Assembly: GCF_030815125.1 (NCBI RefSeq)
Contig: NZ_JAUSWH010000001.1
Span: 496,001-560,000 of the forward strand
Reading direction: 5' to 3'
Source: Allorhizobium paknamense
Lineage (GTDB): Bacteria; Pseudomonadota; Alphaproteobacteria; Rhizobiales; Rhizobiaceae
DNA: 64,000 bases
Below are positions 35,845-44,112 of this stretch, piece after piece. The position numbers and the translations under genes were made by a program. The notes beneath the pieces are model-generated. The model did not search any database and had not been told where the DNA came from. It was given only the letters and a program-made list of their open reading frames with translations. Numbering within the stretch: position 1 is the stretch's first letter; every line of letters begins with the position of its first letter.

Positions 35845-36102
35845 ATGGAACCACGCCGCAACGAGATTGACGACATGATCGTTCATGAAAAGATGCAGGC
35901 TGCCCTCGAATATCAGAATGAAGCCTGGGCCGATGGCATGGCGGACGGTATCGAGCCGGAAATCATTGCGGATGCTGCCATTGCGCTGGCGATGCGCGAA
36001 ACGATACGCATTCATGGTGAAGATGGCGCGGAAGCCATGCTCGAATCCCTGCGGGCACGGATGCTGGCAGGCGAATTTTCGCCCAAGCGCGTTATTCAGT
36101 AA
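35845..36102 (+). CDS. Small acidic hypothetical protein
   Basis: 85-residue helical, acidic protein (MEPRRNEIDDMIVHEKMQ...). ATG at 35845 chosen over an upstream start at 35812 for the gagga at 35832-35836. No motif recognised. The stop is 10 bases before the next start, so both are likely in one transcript. Confidence 0.65.
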   Translation: MEPRRNEIDDMIVHEKMQAALEYQNEAWADGMADGIEPEIIADAAIALAMRETIRIHGEDGAEAMLESLRARMLAGEFSPKRVIQ

Positions 36103-36112
36103 GAGGCACTCC

Positions 36113-36841
36113 ATGCAGTATTTGTGGACTATCCGGCGCGCAACGGCTGGCCGCGTGATGCTTTGCGCCGCGCTCCTGGCAAGCTCTGCAGCGATCCTTC
36201 CCGCCCCGGCGCTTGCGCTTTCGGAATTGCAGGGAAAACCGCAGGAGGCCCAGGCTGAAAAACCGGCACCCGCCCAGGGCGGCGCCACCCTGCCGCAGCC
36301 GGAGCCGGTTCAGAATACCAAGCCCGCCACGCCTGCCGCCGAGGCACCCGCGCCGCAGAAGCAGGATCCGCCCGTCGAGGTGATCTACGACATCAGCAAG
36401 GCCCCGGAGGCCGTGCGCAAGATGCGGGAACGCATGGTCGAGGCTGCCGCCTCCGGCGATCCGGAACGCCTGCGCGAACTCATTACCCAGGGCAAGGACG
36501 GCACGCAACTGGCGCTGGGCGAGGACAATGGCAGCGACCCCATCCAGATCATCAAGAGCGTCTCTGGCGATCCGGATGGGCTGGAAGTGCTGGCAATCAT
36601 GCTGGATGTCCTGTCCACCGGTTTTGCGCATGTGAATGCCGGAACGCCGGATGAGGCCTATGTCTGGCCCTATTTCGCCGAAAAGCCGCTGAATACGCTG
36701 ACCGCGCCGGAAAAGGTGGAACTGATGCGTCTGGTGACCGCCGGCGATTTTGAAAACATGCTGGAATACGGCAATTACAATTTCTTCCGCATCGGCATTT
36801 CCCCCAATGGCCAGTGGAAATTCTTCTCCGCCGGGGATTGA
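36113..36841 (+). CDS. Exported hypothetical protein with Pro/Ala-rich linker
   Basis: 242 residues. Sec signal peptide (about 1-36, ending PALA) followed by a disordered Pro/Ala/Gln/Glu linker (40-85) and a compact C-terminal domain (about 90-242) with MRERMVEAAASGDPERLRELI, which resembles an ankyrin-like helix pair, and ends YNFFRIGISPNGQWKFFSAGD. Similar proteins exist in rhizobia with no assigned function. The upstream start at 35885 is in another gene and is rejected. Confidence 0.7.
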   Translation: MQYLWTIRRATAGRVMLCAALLASSAAILPAPALALSELQGKPQEAQAEKPAPAQGGATLPQPEPVQNTKPATPAAEAPAPQKQDPPVEVIYDISKAPEAVRKMRERMVEAAASGDPERLRELITQGKDGTQLALGEDNGSDPIQIIKSVSGDPDGLEVLAIMLDVLSTGFAHVNAGTPDEAYVWPYFAEKPLNTLTAPEKVELMRLVTAGDFENMLEYGNYNFFRIGISPNGQWKFFSAGD

Positions 36842-36914
36842 TCCGGGTCATCGTTGAAACGGGCGGGTTTCAGCGTCATATGTTCAGCGAGTGGACAAGA
36901 CGAGTCGGTGCCCC

Positions 36915-37754
36915 ATGCCAGCCATTGCGCTTCCTGATCGCTCTTTCCTGCGCCTGCATGGGCCGGAAGCGGAGCATTTTATCAACAATCTGGTGACAGC
37001 CGATGTCACCGGCATGGAGGCGCATGACGCTTTGCCTGCCGCATTGCTGACGCCGCAGGGCAAGATTCTGTTTGAATTCCTGATCTGGCGTGACGGTGCC
37101 GATCTGCTGCTGGAGGTTCAGTCCTGCGAACGGGAGGCGCTGCTGCGTCGCCTGACGCTCTACAAGCTGCGCGCCCAGGTGACGATCACGTTGGAGGAGA
37201 CCGAGGGCGTCACCGTCTGCTGGGATGAGCCTGCCCCCGAAGGTGCCCGGCGTGACCGCCGTTTCGCAGCGGCAGGGCTTGAGGTCTGGCGCGTGATGGG
37301 CCTGACCGGGCAGCCCGATGCAAGCCCCTATCATCGCCTGCGGATTGCCCATGGCATTGCCGAGGCGGGGCTTGACTATCCGCTGCAGGACGCCTTCCCC
37401 CATGATGTGCTGATGGATGTGAATGGCGGCGTGTCCTTCAAGAAGGGCTGTTATGTCGGGCAGGAAGTGGTGTCGCGCATGCATCACCGCAAAACGGCGC
37501 GCCGCCGCGTGGCAACCGTCACCGGCACGTCCGCCCTGCCCGCAACCGGTACGGCCCTGACGGCCAATGGCAAGCCACTCGGGACGCTCGGCACGGTCAT
37601 CGCAGATCAGGCGCTGGCGATCATCCGCATCGACAGGGCTGGTGAAGCCATGGCGGCGGGCGTGGCGATCCTGGCTGGCGACGTGGCGGTGACAGTTCAC
37701 CTCCCGGCCTGGACCGGGCTTAGCTTTCCGACGACGGCGGAGGAGGAGGCGTGA
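36915..37754 (+). CDS. ygfZ: YgfZ/GcvT-domain folate-binding protein
   Basis: 279-residue protein of the group that supports Fe-S cluster assembly or repair, using tetrahydrofolate. The signature KKGCYVGQE (near 176-184) with its conserved Cys is present, and the N-terminal GcvT-like domain begins LPDRSFLRLHGPEAEHFINNLVTADV. ATG at 36915 is preferred; an upstream ATG at 36891 is weaker. The TGA overlaps the GTG start of the HD gene, so the following two genes are translationally coupled to it. Confidence 0.92.
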   Translation: MPAIALPDRSFLRLHGPEAEHFINNLVTADVTGMEAHDALPAALLTPQGKILFEFLIWRDGADLLLEVQSCEREALLRRLTLYKLRAQVTITLEETEGVTVCWDEPAPEGARRDRRFAAAGLEVWRVMGLTGQPDASPYHRLRIAHGIAEAGLDYPLQDAFPHDVLMDVNGGVSFKKGCYVGQEVVSRMHHRKTARRRVATVTGTSALPATGTALTANGKPLGTLGTVIADQALAIIRIDRAGEAMAAGVAILAGDVAVTVHLPAWTGLSFPTTAEEEA

Positions 37755-38374
37755 GCGCCGCACTCCCCGGTCGCGCCTGGCAGCGCATGCTGTCTGGCCG
37801 CAGGCTCGACCTGCTCGACCCCTCGCCTCTTGATGTCGAGCTTTCCGATATTGCCCATGGACTGGCGCGCGTGGCGCGCTGGAATGGCCAGACCCATGGC
37901 GACCACGCCTTTTCGGTAGCCCAGCATTGCGTGGTGGTGGAGGAGATTTTCCATCGTTGCAATCCCAAGGCCAGCGCTGCCGAGCGGCAGATGACTTTGC
38001 TTCATGATGCGCCGGAATATGTAATCGGTGACATGATCTCGCCCTTCAAGGCCGTGGTCGGCGGTGGTTACAAAACGGTGGAGCGGCGGCTGGAGGCTGC
38101 CATTCACCTGCGCTTTGGCCTTCCGGCCCATCCCTCTGCCACGCTCAAGGCGCTGATCAAGAAGGCCGATTCCATCGCTGCCTATTTCGAGGCGACGGTG
38201 CTGGCGGGCTTTACGCAGGAGGAAGCCCGAAAATTCTTTGGCCAGCCCCGCGCCATTACGCTGGACATGCTGCCGCTTGCCCCCCTGCCCGCGACCGAAG
38301 CCCAGAAATTGTTTGCCGACCGCTTCGACACCATCGAAGCCGCGCGCCGGGCGGAAAAGGACCATGCGGCATGA
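37751..38374 (+). CDS. HD-domain hydrolase (YfbR-like 5'-nucleotidase)
   Basis: 207 residues with GTG start overlapping the ygfZ stop. The HD pattern is RVARWNGQTHGDHAFSVAQH...LLHDAPEYVIGD, with metal ligands His in GDHAFSVAQHC and HD in LLHDAPE. It is close to YfbR, a dNMP 5'-nucleotidase; the long loops and the ending KDHAA are different. Overlaps the next gene by 4 bases (ATGA). Confidence 0.85.
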   Translation: MSAALPGRAWQRMLSGRRLDLLDPSPLDVELSDIAHGLARVARWNGQTHGDHAFSVAQHCVVVEEIFHRCNPKASAAERQMTLLHDAPEYVIGDMISPFKAVVGGGYKTVERRLEAAIHLRFGLPAHPSATLKALIKKADSIAAYFEATVLAGFTQEEARKFFGQPRAITLDMLPLAPLPATEAQKLFADRFDTIEAARRAEKDHAA

Positions 38375-38919
38375 CGGCCATTCTCGTCAGTCCGCTTGGC
38401 CGCATCGCGGAGATGGCAGTGCGCCACGGTGCGCGCGACATGGTCAGCCTGATGGCGGAGAACCATGCCTTTCATCGGCCTGCCGTGATCGAGCCGGGAC
38501 GGCATCTGCAATTGGTGATGAATGACATCAGCTTTGCCGGAACCGGCAATCTCATCGCGCCGCAGGAAGAGCATGTGCGGCAGTTGATAGGCTTTGCGCG
38601 CGCCTGGGATCGCGCCTCGCCGCTGCTCATTCACTGCTGGATGGGCGTTTCCCGCTCACCGGCGGCGGCGCTGATCGCCAGCCTTTCCCTTTATCCCGAG
38701 GAGGAAGACGCCGCATTGGCACAGCGGCTGCGGCAAGCCTCTCCCTATGCAACGCCGAACCGGCGGCTGATCGAGATTGGCGACGCGCTGCTGGAGCGCA
38801 AGGGCCGGCTGGTGGATGCCGTGACCCGAATCGGCAGGGGGCGCGACGCCGATGGCAATGCACCCTTTGTGCTACCCTTGCCGGATTTTGCTCTTTTCGC
38901 GGGAACATCCCTGGCCTGA
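38371..38919 (+). CDS. Protein tyrosine/dual-specificity phosphatase-like protein
   Basis: 182 residues. The signature HCX5R is complete: HCWMGVSRSP with nucleophile C89 and R95. The upstream NDI (51-53) could supply the general acid Asp. Domain layout is that of a compact dual-specificity phosphatase. Third gene of an overlapping set with ygfZ and the HD protein. Substrate unknown; a role in small-molecule dephosphorylation is equally possible. Confidence 0.88.
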   Translation: MTAILVSPLGRIAEMAVRHGARDMVSLMAENHAFHRPAVIEPGRHLQLVMNDISFAGTGNLIAPQEEHVRQLIGFARAWDRASPLLIHCWMGVSRSPAAALIASLSLYPEEEDAALAQRLRQASPYATPNRRLIEIGDALLERKGRLVDAVTRIGRGRDADGNAPFVLPLPDFALFAGTSLA

Positions 38920-38975
38920 AATTCTTTCCCCTTTGCCGCACCAGGGTTCAAAACCCTGAGAATTTCGGCATCCTA

Positions 38976-39031
38976 AAATGTTTATGCGTTTCCGGGGGAA
39001 CAACCGGACTCCACCTTTTCTGGAAACACTC
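38976..39031. repeat. Degenerate R1 element, copy f
   Basis: atgcgtttccggggg...ccttttctggaaacactc matches R1 in reverse orientation with many changes, an old copy. Confidence 0.55.
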
Positions 39032-39077
39032 AAGCCGCCCCGACGGTTTGAGATGATCGGCAAACGGGAAAATTTTC

Positions 39078-39983
39078 ATGGATGAACAGGCTTCCGAATT
39101 CATTCTCGCCACCCGCACCGCGCTGGCGCAACTGGGCGCGCTGGCGGTTCAATATTCGTTTTCGGTGGTAGGGGCCATCCTGCTGCTGCTGGGCGGCTGG
39201 TATCTCTCCAATCTGCTGCAACGTTTGAGCTATGACGGTATGCGCCGCATTCGCGGTTTCGATGAGACGCTGACCCGTTTCTTCTCCACCGCGCTGCGCT
39301 ATGCCGTGCTGATCCTGGTTTTCATCACCGTGCTGGGCCAGTTTGGCGTGCAGACCGCCTCGATCATTGCCGCCCTGGGTGCCGCCGGGCTGGCCATCGG
39401 CCTTGCCTTGCAGGGTACGCTGCAAAATATTGCGGCGGGCATCATGCTTCTGGTGCTGAGGCCCTTTCGTGTCGGGGAATATATCGATACCGGCAGCGTG
39501 GCGGGCACTGTGGTGGAGATCGGGCTCTTCGCGACGCAACTGAAGACGGCGGATGGGGTCTACCGGCTGGCGCCGAATTCGACGCTGTGGAATGTGCCGA
39601 TCACCAATTTCAGCCGCGAGCCGACGCGGCGCAATGAAATCACCTTGCGGATTTCCTATCGTGACGATCTGAACATCGCTGAGCATCTTCTGGGCACGCT
39701 GCTCAAGGATGGCCGCGTGCTGACCACGCCGCAGGCTGAAATCTTCATTGCCGATCTCGGAGAAAGCAGCGTCGGGCTGACCTTGCGCTACTGGACGGCG
39801 GCAGGTGATTTCTGGGCGGTGAATTGTGATTTCATGAAACGCATTCGCCGGGATTTCGAGGCGAACGGCCTGCATGCTCCCTATCCGCATCTGGCGCTGG
39901 AAACCATGAATGGTTTCTGGAGCGGGCAGGATGAACGATCGAAGACGGAAAAAGCCCCGCGGGACAAAACCCTTAATTCCTAA
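39078..39983 (+). CDS. Small-conductance mechanosensitive channel (MscS family)
   Basis: 301 residues with three N-terminal spans and the pore-lining TM3 containing ALGAAGLAIGLALQGTLQNIAAGIMLLVLRPF (about 100-130), the most conserved MscS motif. The beta domain (GEYIDTGSVAGTVVEIGLF) and cytoplasmic vestibule follow. Family length is similar to E. coli MscS (286). Opens on membrane tension to release osmolytes. Monocistronic. Confidence 0.95.
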   Translation: MDEQASEFILATRTALAQLGALAVQYSFSVVGAILLLLGGWYLSNLLQRLSYDGMRRIRGFDETLTRFFSTALRYAVLILVFITVLGQFGVQTASIIAALGAAGLAIGLALQGTLQNIAAGIMLLVLRPFRVGEYIDTGSVAGTVVEIGLFATQLKTADGVYRLAPNSTLWNVPITNFSREPTRRNEITLRISYRDDLNIAEHLLGTLLKDGRVLTTPQAEIFIADLGESSVGLTLRYWTAAGDFWAVNCDFMKRIRRDFEANGLHAPYPHLALETMNGFWSGQDERSKTEKAPRDKTLNS

Positions 39984-40088
39984 TGGATAATTCCTTAAAT
40001 CCTAATCGATTTAAGGATAAAATTATGCAGGAGATTTAAAGTGCTATAGCGAACCTTTGTGCGCCATATATGGCGCACGGCGCTGTAG
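39983..40088. repeat. Palindromic element family R4, copy 1
   Basis: taattccttaaatc...gatttaagg stem (partly degraded), then gatttaaagtgctatagcg and a perfect stem around gtgcgccatatatggcgcac, ending ggcgctgtag. A better preserved copy is inserted in an R3 element at 55765-55866. Confidence 0.85.
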
Positions 40089-40159
40089 AGAAGTCCGGAT
40101 GCCCTACGCGATCATGGCGCAGCGCATCGGAAAGACGCCGTGAGTGGAGACAATACCAA

Positions 40160-40798
40160 TCAGGCGGCCTGCTCAGTCGTGGTTGTGGTTGCCGTCGAGG
40201 CCTCATTTGCCTGATAGGCTTCGATTACGCTGCGCATCTGGGAGAAGATGTCATCCATCCCCAGAAGGTCGGAATCGCTGTCGGTGTCATCGGTAAGGCT
40301 GCTGGCCAAAGACATATCGCTCGGCGGCATCGGCGGTCCACCCTGCGGCCCACCCTGCTGCTGATCGGCAGCCAACTGGTCTTCAGTAATATAGCCCGTC
40401 CCTTCGCTATCCAGCTTTTCGAACAGCGCCGCAGACTGCTCTTCCGAAACGCCCTCGGGGGCAGCTGCGGTAAACTCTTCTTCCGTGACCTTGCCGTCGC
40501 CGTCGCTGTCCATGCTGTCAAAGCGCTCTTCAGCAGAGGGCGGAGTGGGCATGGAAGAGATGGAAGAGGTGGAAGACGAATCATCGCCCGCCAGCAGAAG
40601 CGCCATATCCCCGGAAAGCTGGGAGGTCGCGCTGGTCGCGGCACTGTCCGTCAACACAGTCGGGTCCTGCGTACGGGTGATACCGGCGGCGGCGAGTTCC
40701 GCGGAGGAAACGGTGCCGTCACCATCCGTATCGAGGCTGGAGGTGGAGGTGGTGTAGGATGATAAGATCGACGTTGCGGCAGAAGACACACTCGTCAT
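40160..40798 (-). CDS. EF-hand calcium-binding protein, Ser/Thr-rich
   Basis: 212 residues without a clear signal peptide. Three EF-hand loops are visible: DTDGDGTVSSAE (23-34), DSDGDGKVTEEE (98-109), DSEGTGYITEDQ (about 129-140); an EF-hand-like DDTDSDSDLLGMDD follows near 170. Linkers are Ser/Thr/Gln-rich and low in complexity (SSSTSSISS; STATTTTTEQ). Secretion is possible but unproven. Similar short EF-hand proteins occur in rhizobia. The 180 bases upstream (40799-40978) are AT-rich with no clear promoter pattern read. Confidence 0.85.
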   Translation of the reverse strand: MTSVSSAATSILSSYTTSTSSLDTDGDGTVSSAELAAAGITRTQDPTVLTDSAATSATSQLSGDMALLLAGDDSSSTSSISSMPTPPSAEERFDSMDSDGDGKVTEEEFTAAAPEGVSEEQSAALFEKLDSEGTGYITEDQLAADQQQGGPQGGPPMPPSDMSLASSLTDDTDSDSDLLGMDDIFSQMRSVIEAYQANEASTATTTTTEQAA

Positions 40799-40978
40799 GG
40801 AAAACCCCTGTCTAACCTGGTTGTTGTTATGCGTCCGGAATACTCGGCACAGGAAAGACGCCCCCCATGGCTAGACTGATTTGGGCTACCTCGTCAAAAG
40901 CCAATTGTTATAGATAATAATTTGTAAAAGTTGAAACCATCACGGGTTCGTGAACTGCGTGTAGCGACCCGGAGCACC

Positions 40979-41107
40979 TTATCCCAAGGCTCGAAGATGC
41001 GTCAGCCTCCTCGCCTTCAAGAGACTTCGAATATCTCAAGTGCGTCAAGGGCTTGAGATATTCCAAAAAGGAATACGAACTGCCATCTTCAATAACCCAT
41101 CGTATTT
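40979..41107. repeat. Three-hairpin element family R3, copy d
   Basis: Reverse orientation: ccaaggctcgaagatgcg..., cgaatatctcaa...ttgagatatt, atacgaact...cgtat. Third stem partly degraded. Confidence 0.87.
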
Positions 41108-41170
41108 ACCATGTCCCTGCAATTGCAGCGTTCTGCGCCAAGAACGTGCTAATCATTCACCCCTCATTTA

Positions 41171-41278
41171 CTAAAGCACGTTGCGGCTTATCAGCCTCAT
41201 GCAACGTGTTTTACGTTCTTGTTTTAACGCATGTCGTTATCGCAAAACCGCTGCACACTTTTGCGCGACATGCTCTAA
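41171..41278. repeat. Palindromic element of R1 type, copy h
   Basis: taaagcacgttg...caacgtgtttta hairpin followed by a reverse R1-like core acgcatgtcg...gcaaaaccgctgcaca...gcgacatgctcta. The core is divergent but the two-module layout is kept. Lies just upstream of the acyltransferase gene. Confidence 0.7.
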
Positions 41279-41291
41279 GGGGGGCTGAAGC

Positions 41292-42335
41292 ATGGTTTCG
41301 ACGCCAAGGCATATCGCAACGCTGGATGGGGTGCGTGGGCTTGCGGCCTTTGCCGTGGTTCTGTCGCATGTGCCGCTGATTTTCCCGGAGGCGGCGTGGT
41401 GGCCGCGCGCCTATATCGGCGATGAAGCGGTGGCGCTGTTTTTCGCCCTGAGCGGCTTTCTCATGGCCTATCTCTATGGCGGCAAGGAGCTGACCACAGC
41501 GACGGCAATCGATTATCTCGTCCACCGCTTTGCCCGTATCTATCCGGTCTATGCGCTGGCAGTGCTGCTGGTGGCCGCCCTCTCCTTTCTGCCGCAGCTA
41601 TCCTATGTGCAGCCCATTCCGTCCGGCTTCGATCTCCTGCGCCATCTCGCCATGCTGGGCTCCAGCGGCGTCTTCTGGTCCATCCCGCCGGAAATCCAGT
41701 TCTACCTGTTCTTCCTGCTGCTATGGCTTGTCTTTTCCGACATCGGACGGTTTGCATGGCTGGGCGGCTTCATCGCCGCCGGCTGTCTGGTGCTTGCCTA
41801 TTTCGGCTTTCCCGGCCCCGGCATTCTGCTGCCCTCGAAACTCCCCTATTTCCTGCTGGGCGCACTGGCCGGCAGAGCCTATGGCCTGGGCCTTGCCGCT
41901 GGCCGTGGCCCGGTCGAAGGCATGACCAGCCTCTTCCTGCTGGGCTTTTTCTTTGCAAGCCGCCTTGTCTTTCCGGGTTTTGCTCCCTTCTGGGGTTTGA
42001 CGACGGCAGCCATCGCCGCCTGCATCGTCTTTCTGCTGGCGGCTGAACCGGCCTTTGCAAAAGCTTTTTTCAGCACGCCTGCGCTGCGGCTGCTCGGGCG
42101 CATCAGCTTTTCGCTTTATCTTTTTCATGTGCCGGTGATGTTTCTCCTGCGAAAGGGGCCGCTGGCAGCGCTTGCCCCGGCTCCGGCCATCCTCATCTCT
42201 CTCCTGGCAGCGCTCGCCGCCGCCATGCTCAGCAACCGGCTGATCGAAATGCCATCGCGCCGCCTGCTGGTCGGTCTCTGGCAGAAGGGCCGGACAGGTG
42301 CGGGCAAGATGGCGCTCCACCCACAAGAGCCGTGA
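41292..42335 (+). CDS. Acyltransferase 3 family membrane protein (OafA-like)
   Basis: 347 residues, about ten transmembrane spans. The Acyl_transf_3 start LDGVRGLAAFAVVLSHVPLIF has the conserved Arg and His; FFALSGFLMAYLY and FARIYPVYAL are further family motifs. These enzymes O-acylate exopolysaccharide, LPS or Nod-factor sugars. Acceptor unknown; no glycan genes adjoin it. ATG at 41292 directly follows an R1-type element. Confidence 0.9.
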   Translation: MVSTPRHIATLDGVRGLAAFAVVLSHVPLIFPEAAWWPRAYIGDEAVALFFALSGFLMAYLYGGKELTTATAIDYLVHRFARIYPVYALAVLLVAALSFLPQLSYVQPIPSGFDLLRHLAMLGSSGVFWSIPPEIQFYLFFLLLWLVFSDIGRFAWLGGFIAAGCLVLAYFGFPGPGILLPSKLPYFLLGALAGRAYGLGLAAGRGPVEGMTSLFLLGFFFASRLVFPGFAPFWGLTTAAIAACIVFLLAAEPAFAKAFFSTPALRLLGRISFSLYLFHVPVMFLLRKGPLAALAPAPAILISLLAALAAAMLSNRLIEMPSRRLLVGLWQKGRTGAGKMALHPQEP

Positions 42336-42365
42336 CTGTCCGGGCGAGTTTAATTTAGTCTTTTC

Positions 42366-42477
42366 ACATTGGATTCTTCCGAAAACCGGTTCCCACTTTT
42401 CGGTCCTATGCTCTGATTTATTCTTTCGCATCGGATTCTCCCGAAAACCGGTTCCCACTTTTCGGTCCTATGCTCTA
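42366..42477. repeat. Two tandem R2 elements
   Basis: Two near-identical copies of ggattctXccgaaaaccggttcccacttttcggtcctatgctct (42366-42414 and 42427-42477, X variable), reverse orientation to the copy at 29278. Lies between the acyltransferase and HD genes. Confidence 0.88.
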
Positions 42478-42513
42478 GGTTCTCTCACCCCCGCCGGAAA
42501 CGAGACTCAATTC

Positions 42514-43167
42514 ATGACACACCTGCCCAACCCTTTCGCCCCTTTCGAGGATCTGGCCGCGGCACTCCTGCCGCATGCCGGTGTCAGCGATGACGGATCG
42601 CATGATCTGGCGCATCTGCAACGGGTGTTTCACAATGCCATGCGTATTCAGGCGCTGGAGGGCGGCGACGCGGACGTGCTGGCCGCCGCCGTCTTGCTGC
42701 ATGATTGCGTTTCGGTGGAAAAGAATTCTCCGCTCCGGTCCGAGGCTTCCCGGCTGGCGGCGGAAAAGGCTTGCCACGTCCTGAAGGACATGGGCTGGGA
42801 AAAGGAGCGGATCGATCAGGTCGCTCATGCCATTCTCACCCACAGCTTCTCGGCAGGCATTGCACCGCAAAGCGTCGAGGCAAAGATCTTGCAGGATGCC
42901 GACCGTCTGGATGCGATAGGCCTGATGGGCGTGGCGCGATGCTTTTATACAGCAGGACGGATGAAATCGGGCCTTTATGACCCGATCGATCCCCGGGCTG
43001 CCGACCGGTCGCTCGATGGCAGCCGTTTTGCGCTCGATCATTTCGTGGAAAAACTGTTGAAGCTGAGTGACGGTTTTCAGACCGAAACCGGGCGGCGGCT
43101 GGCGAAAGAACGGCACGAGAGCCTGGAACGGTTTTACACGGACTTTCTGCGGGAGATTACGGCATGA
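42514..43167 (+). CDS. HD-domain phosphohydrolase (YedJ-like)
   Basis: 217 residues. Metal-site His in DDGSHDLAHLQRVFHNAMRI, HD in AAVLLHDCVS, and a third His/Asp set in HAILTHSFSAG and ILQDADRLDAIG. That order fits the YedJ-type metal-dependent phosphohydrolases. The ATG at 42514 starts just after the tandem R2 repeats; upstream in-frame starts lie in other genes. It overlaps the MOSC gene by 4 bases. Confidence 0.88.
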   Translation: MTHLPNPFAPFEDLAAALLPHAGVSDDGSHDLAHLQRVFHNAMRIQALEGGDADVLAAAVLLHDCVSVEKNSPLRSEASRLAAEKACHVLKDMGWEKERIDQVAHAILTHSFSAGIAPQSVEAKILQDADRLDAIGLMGVARCFYTAGRMKSGLYDPIDPRAADRSLDGSRFALDHFVEKLLKLSDGFQTETGRRLAKERHESLERFYTDFLREITA

Positions 43168-44027
43168 CGATGCAGGTGAGCAAACTGGCGATCTATCCGC
43201 TGAAAAGCGCCCGCGGCATCGGCTTGCGTACCTCGCCCGTCACACCGGAAGGCTTGAGAGGCGACCGGCGCATGATGCTGGTGGATGAAAGCGGAACCTT
43301 TGCAAGCCAGCGCAGCCTTCCCGGTCTCGCCCGCCTTCAGGCGCAGTTGAGCGAAGGACAGGTAACCTTGACGCTGAACGATGGCCGCAGCCTGACCTTT
43401 CATGAAAGCAAGGCCGCAGGCCGGCGCGCCGTCACCGTGTGGTCTAGCACGGTGGATGCAGCATGCGCTCCGGATCCTGTCAACCGGACCCTTTCGGACT
43501 GGCTGGGACAGAAACTTTCCCTGGTGTTCTTCGATAAGGCATCCGAGCGCGTGGCAAATCCCGAATGGGCAGGGCCTAATGCCCCGCTTGCCTTTGCCGA
43601 TGGCTATCCGGTGCTGATCACCACCACCGGGTCGCTGGCGGCCCTCAATGCCGATATGGAGCGCCGAGGCGAGGGACAGATTGGCATGGAGCGCTTCCGC
43701 CCGAATATCGTGGTGGATTGCGAGGAGGCCTGGGCCGAGGACAGGTGGGCGGCACTTGCCATCAACGGCATTCGCTTCGACCTCGTCAAACCCTGCGCAC
43801 GCTGCATTATCATCACCCAGGACCAGGAGAGCGGCTCCCGCGACGGCGCCTCTCCCATGCCCGCCATGGGCCGTCTGCGCATGTCCGGCGACCGGCGCGT
43901 GCCGGGACCGCTCTTCGGATGGAATGCCGTTCCGCGTGGAAGCGGCCAGATTTCGACTGGCGATCGCGTCGAACTGCTCGAAGAACGCCCCGAAGGCTGG
44001 CCGATCAAACGGCGTGGCGGCGCATGA
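43164..44027 (+). CDS. MOSC-domain protein (MOCO sulfurase C-terminal type)
   Basis: 287 residues. N-terminal MOSC_N beta-barrel domain begins LAIYPLKSARGI; the MOSC domain (about 130-285) has the conserved Cys in VKPCARC and the EERPEGWPIKRRGG end. Like YcbX/YiiM it may bind the molybdenum cofactor and act in detoxification of N-hydroxylated bases. Translationally coupled to the HD gene upstream. Confidence 0.9.
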   Translation: MTMQVSKLAIYPLKSARGIGLRTSPVTPEGLRGDRRMMLVDESGTFASQRSLPGLARLQAQLSEGQVTLTLNDGRSLTFHESKAAGRRAVTVWSSTVDAACAPDPVNRTLSDWLGQKLSLVFFDKASERVANPEWAGPNAPLAFADGYPVLITTTGSLAALNADMERRGEGQIGMERFRPNIVVDCEEAWAEDRWAALAINGIRFDLVKPCARCIIITQDQESGSRDGASPMPAMGRLRMSGDRRVPGPLFGWNAVPRGSGQISTGDRVELLEERPEGWPIKRRGGA

Positions 44028-44112
44028 GGTTCAATTGTCTTGATGTTTGCTTGATAAATTAGAATTTGCGATCTGCGGTTCCTGCCGCCATTGTGGCGAA
44101 AAGGAGAATCTC

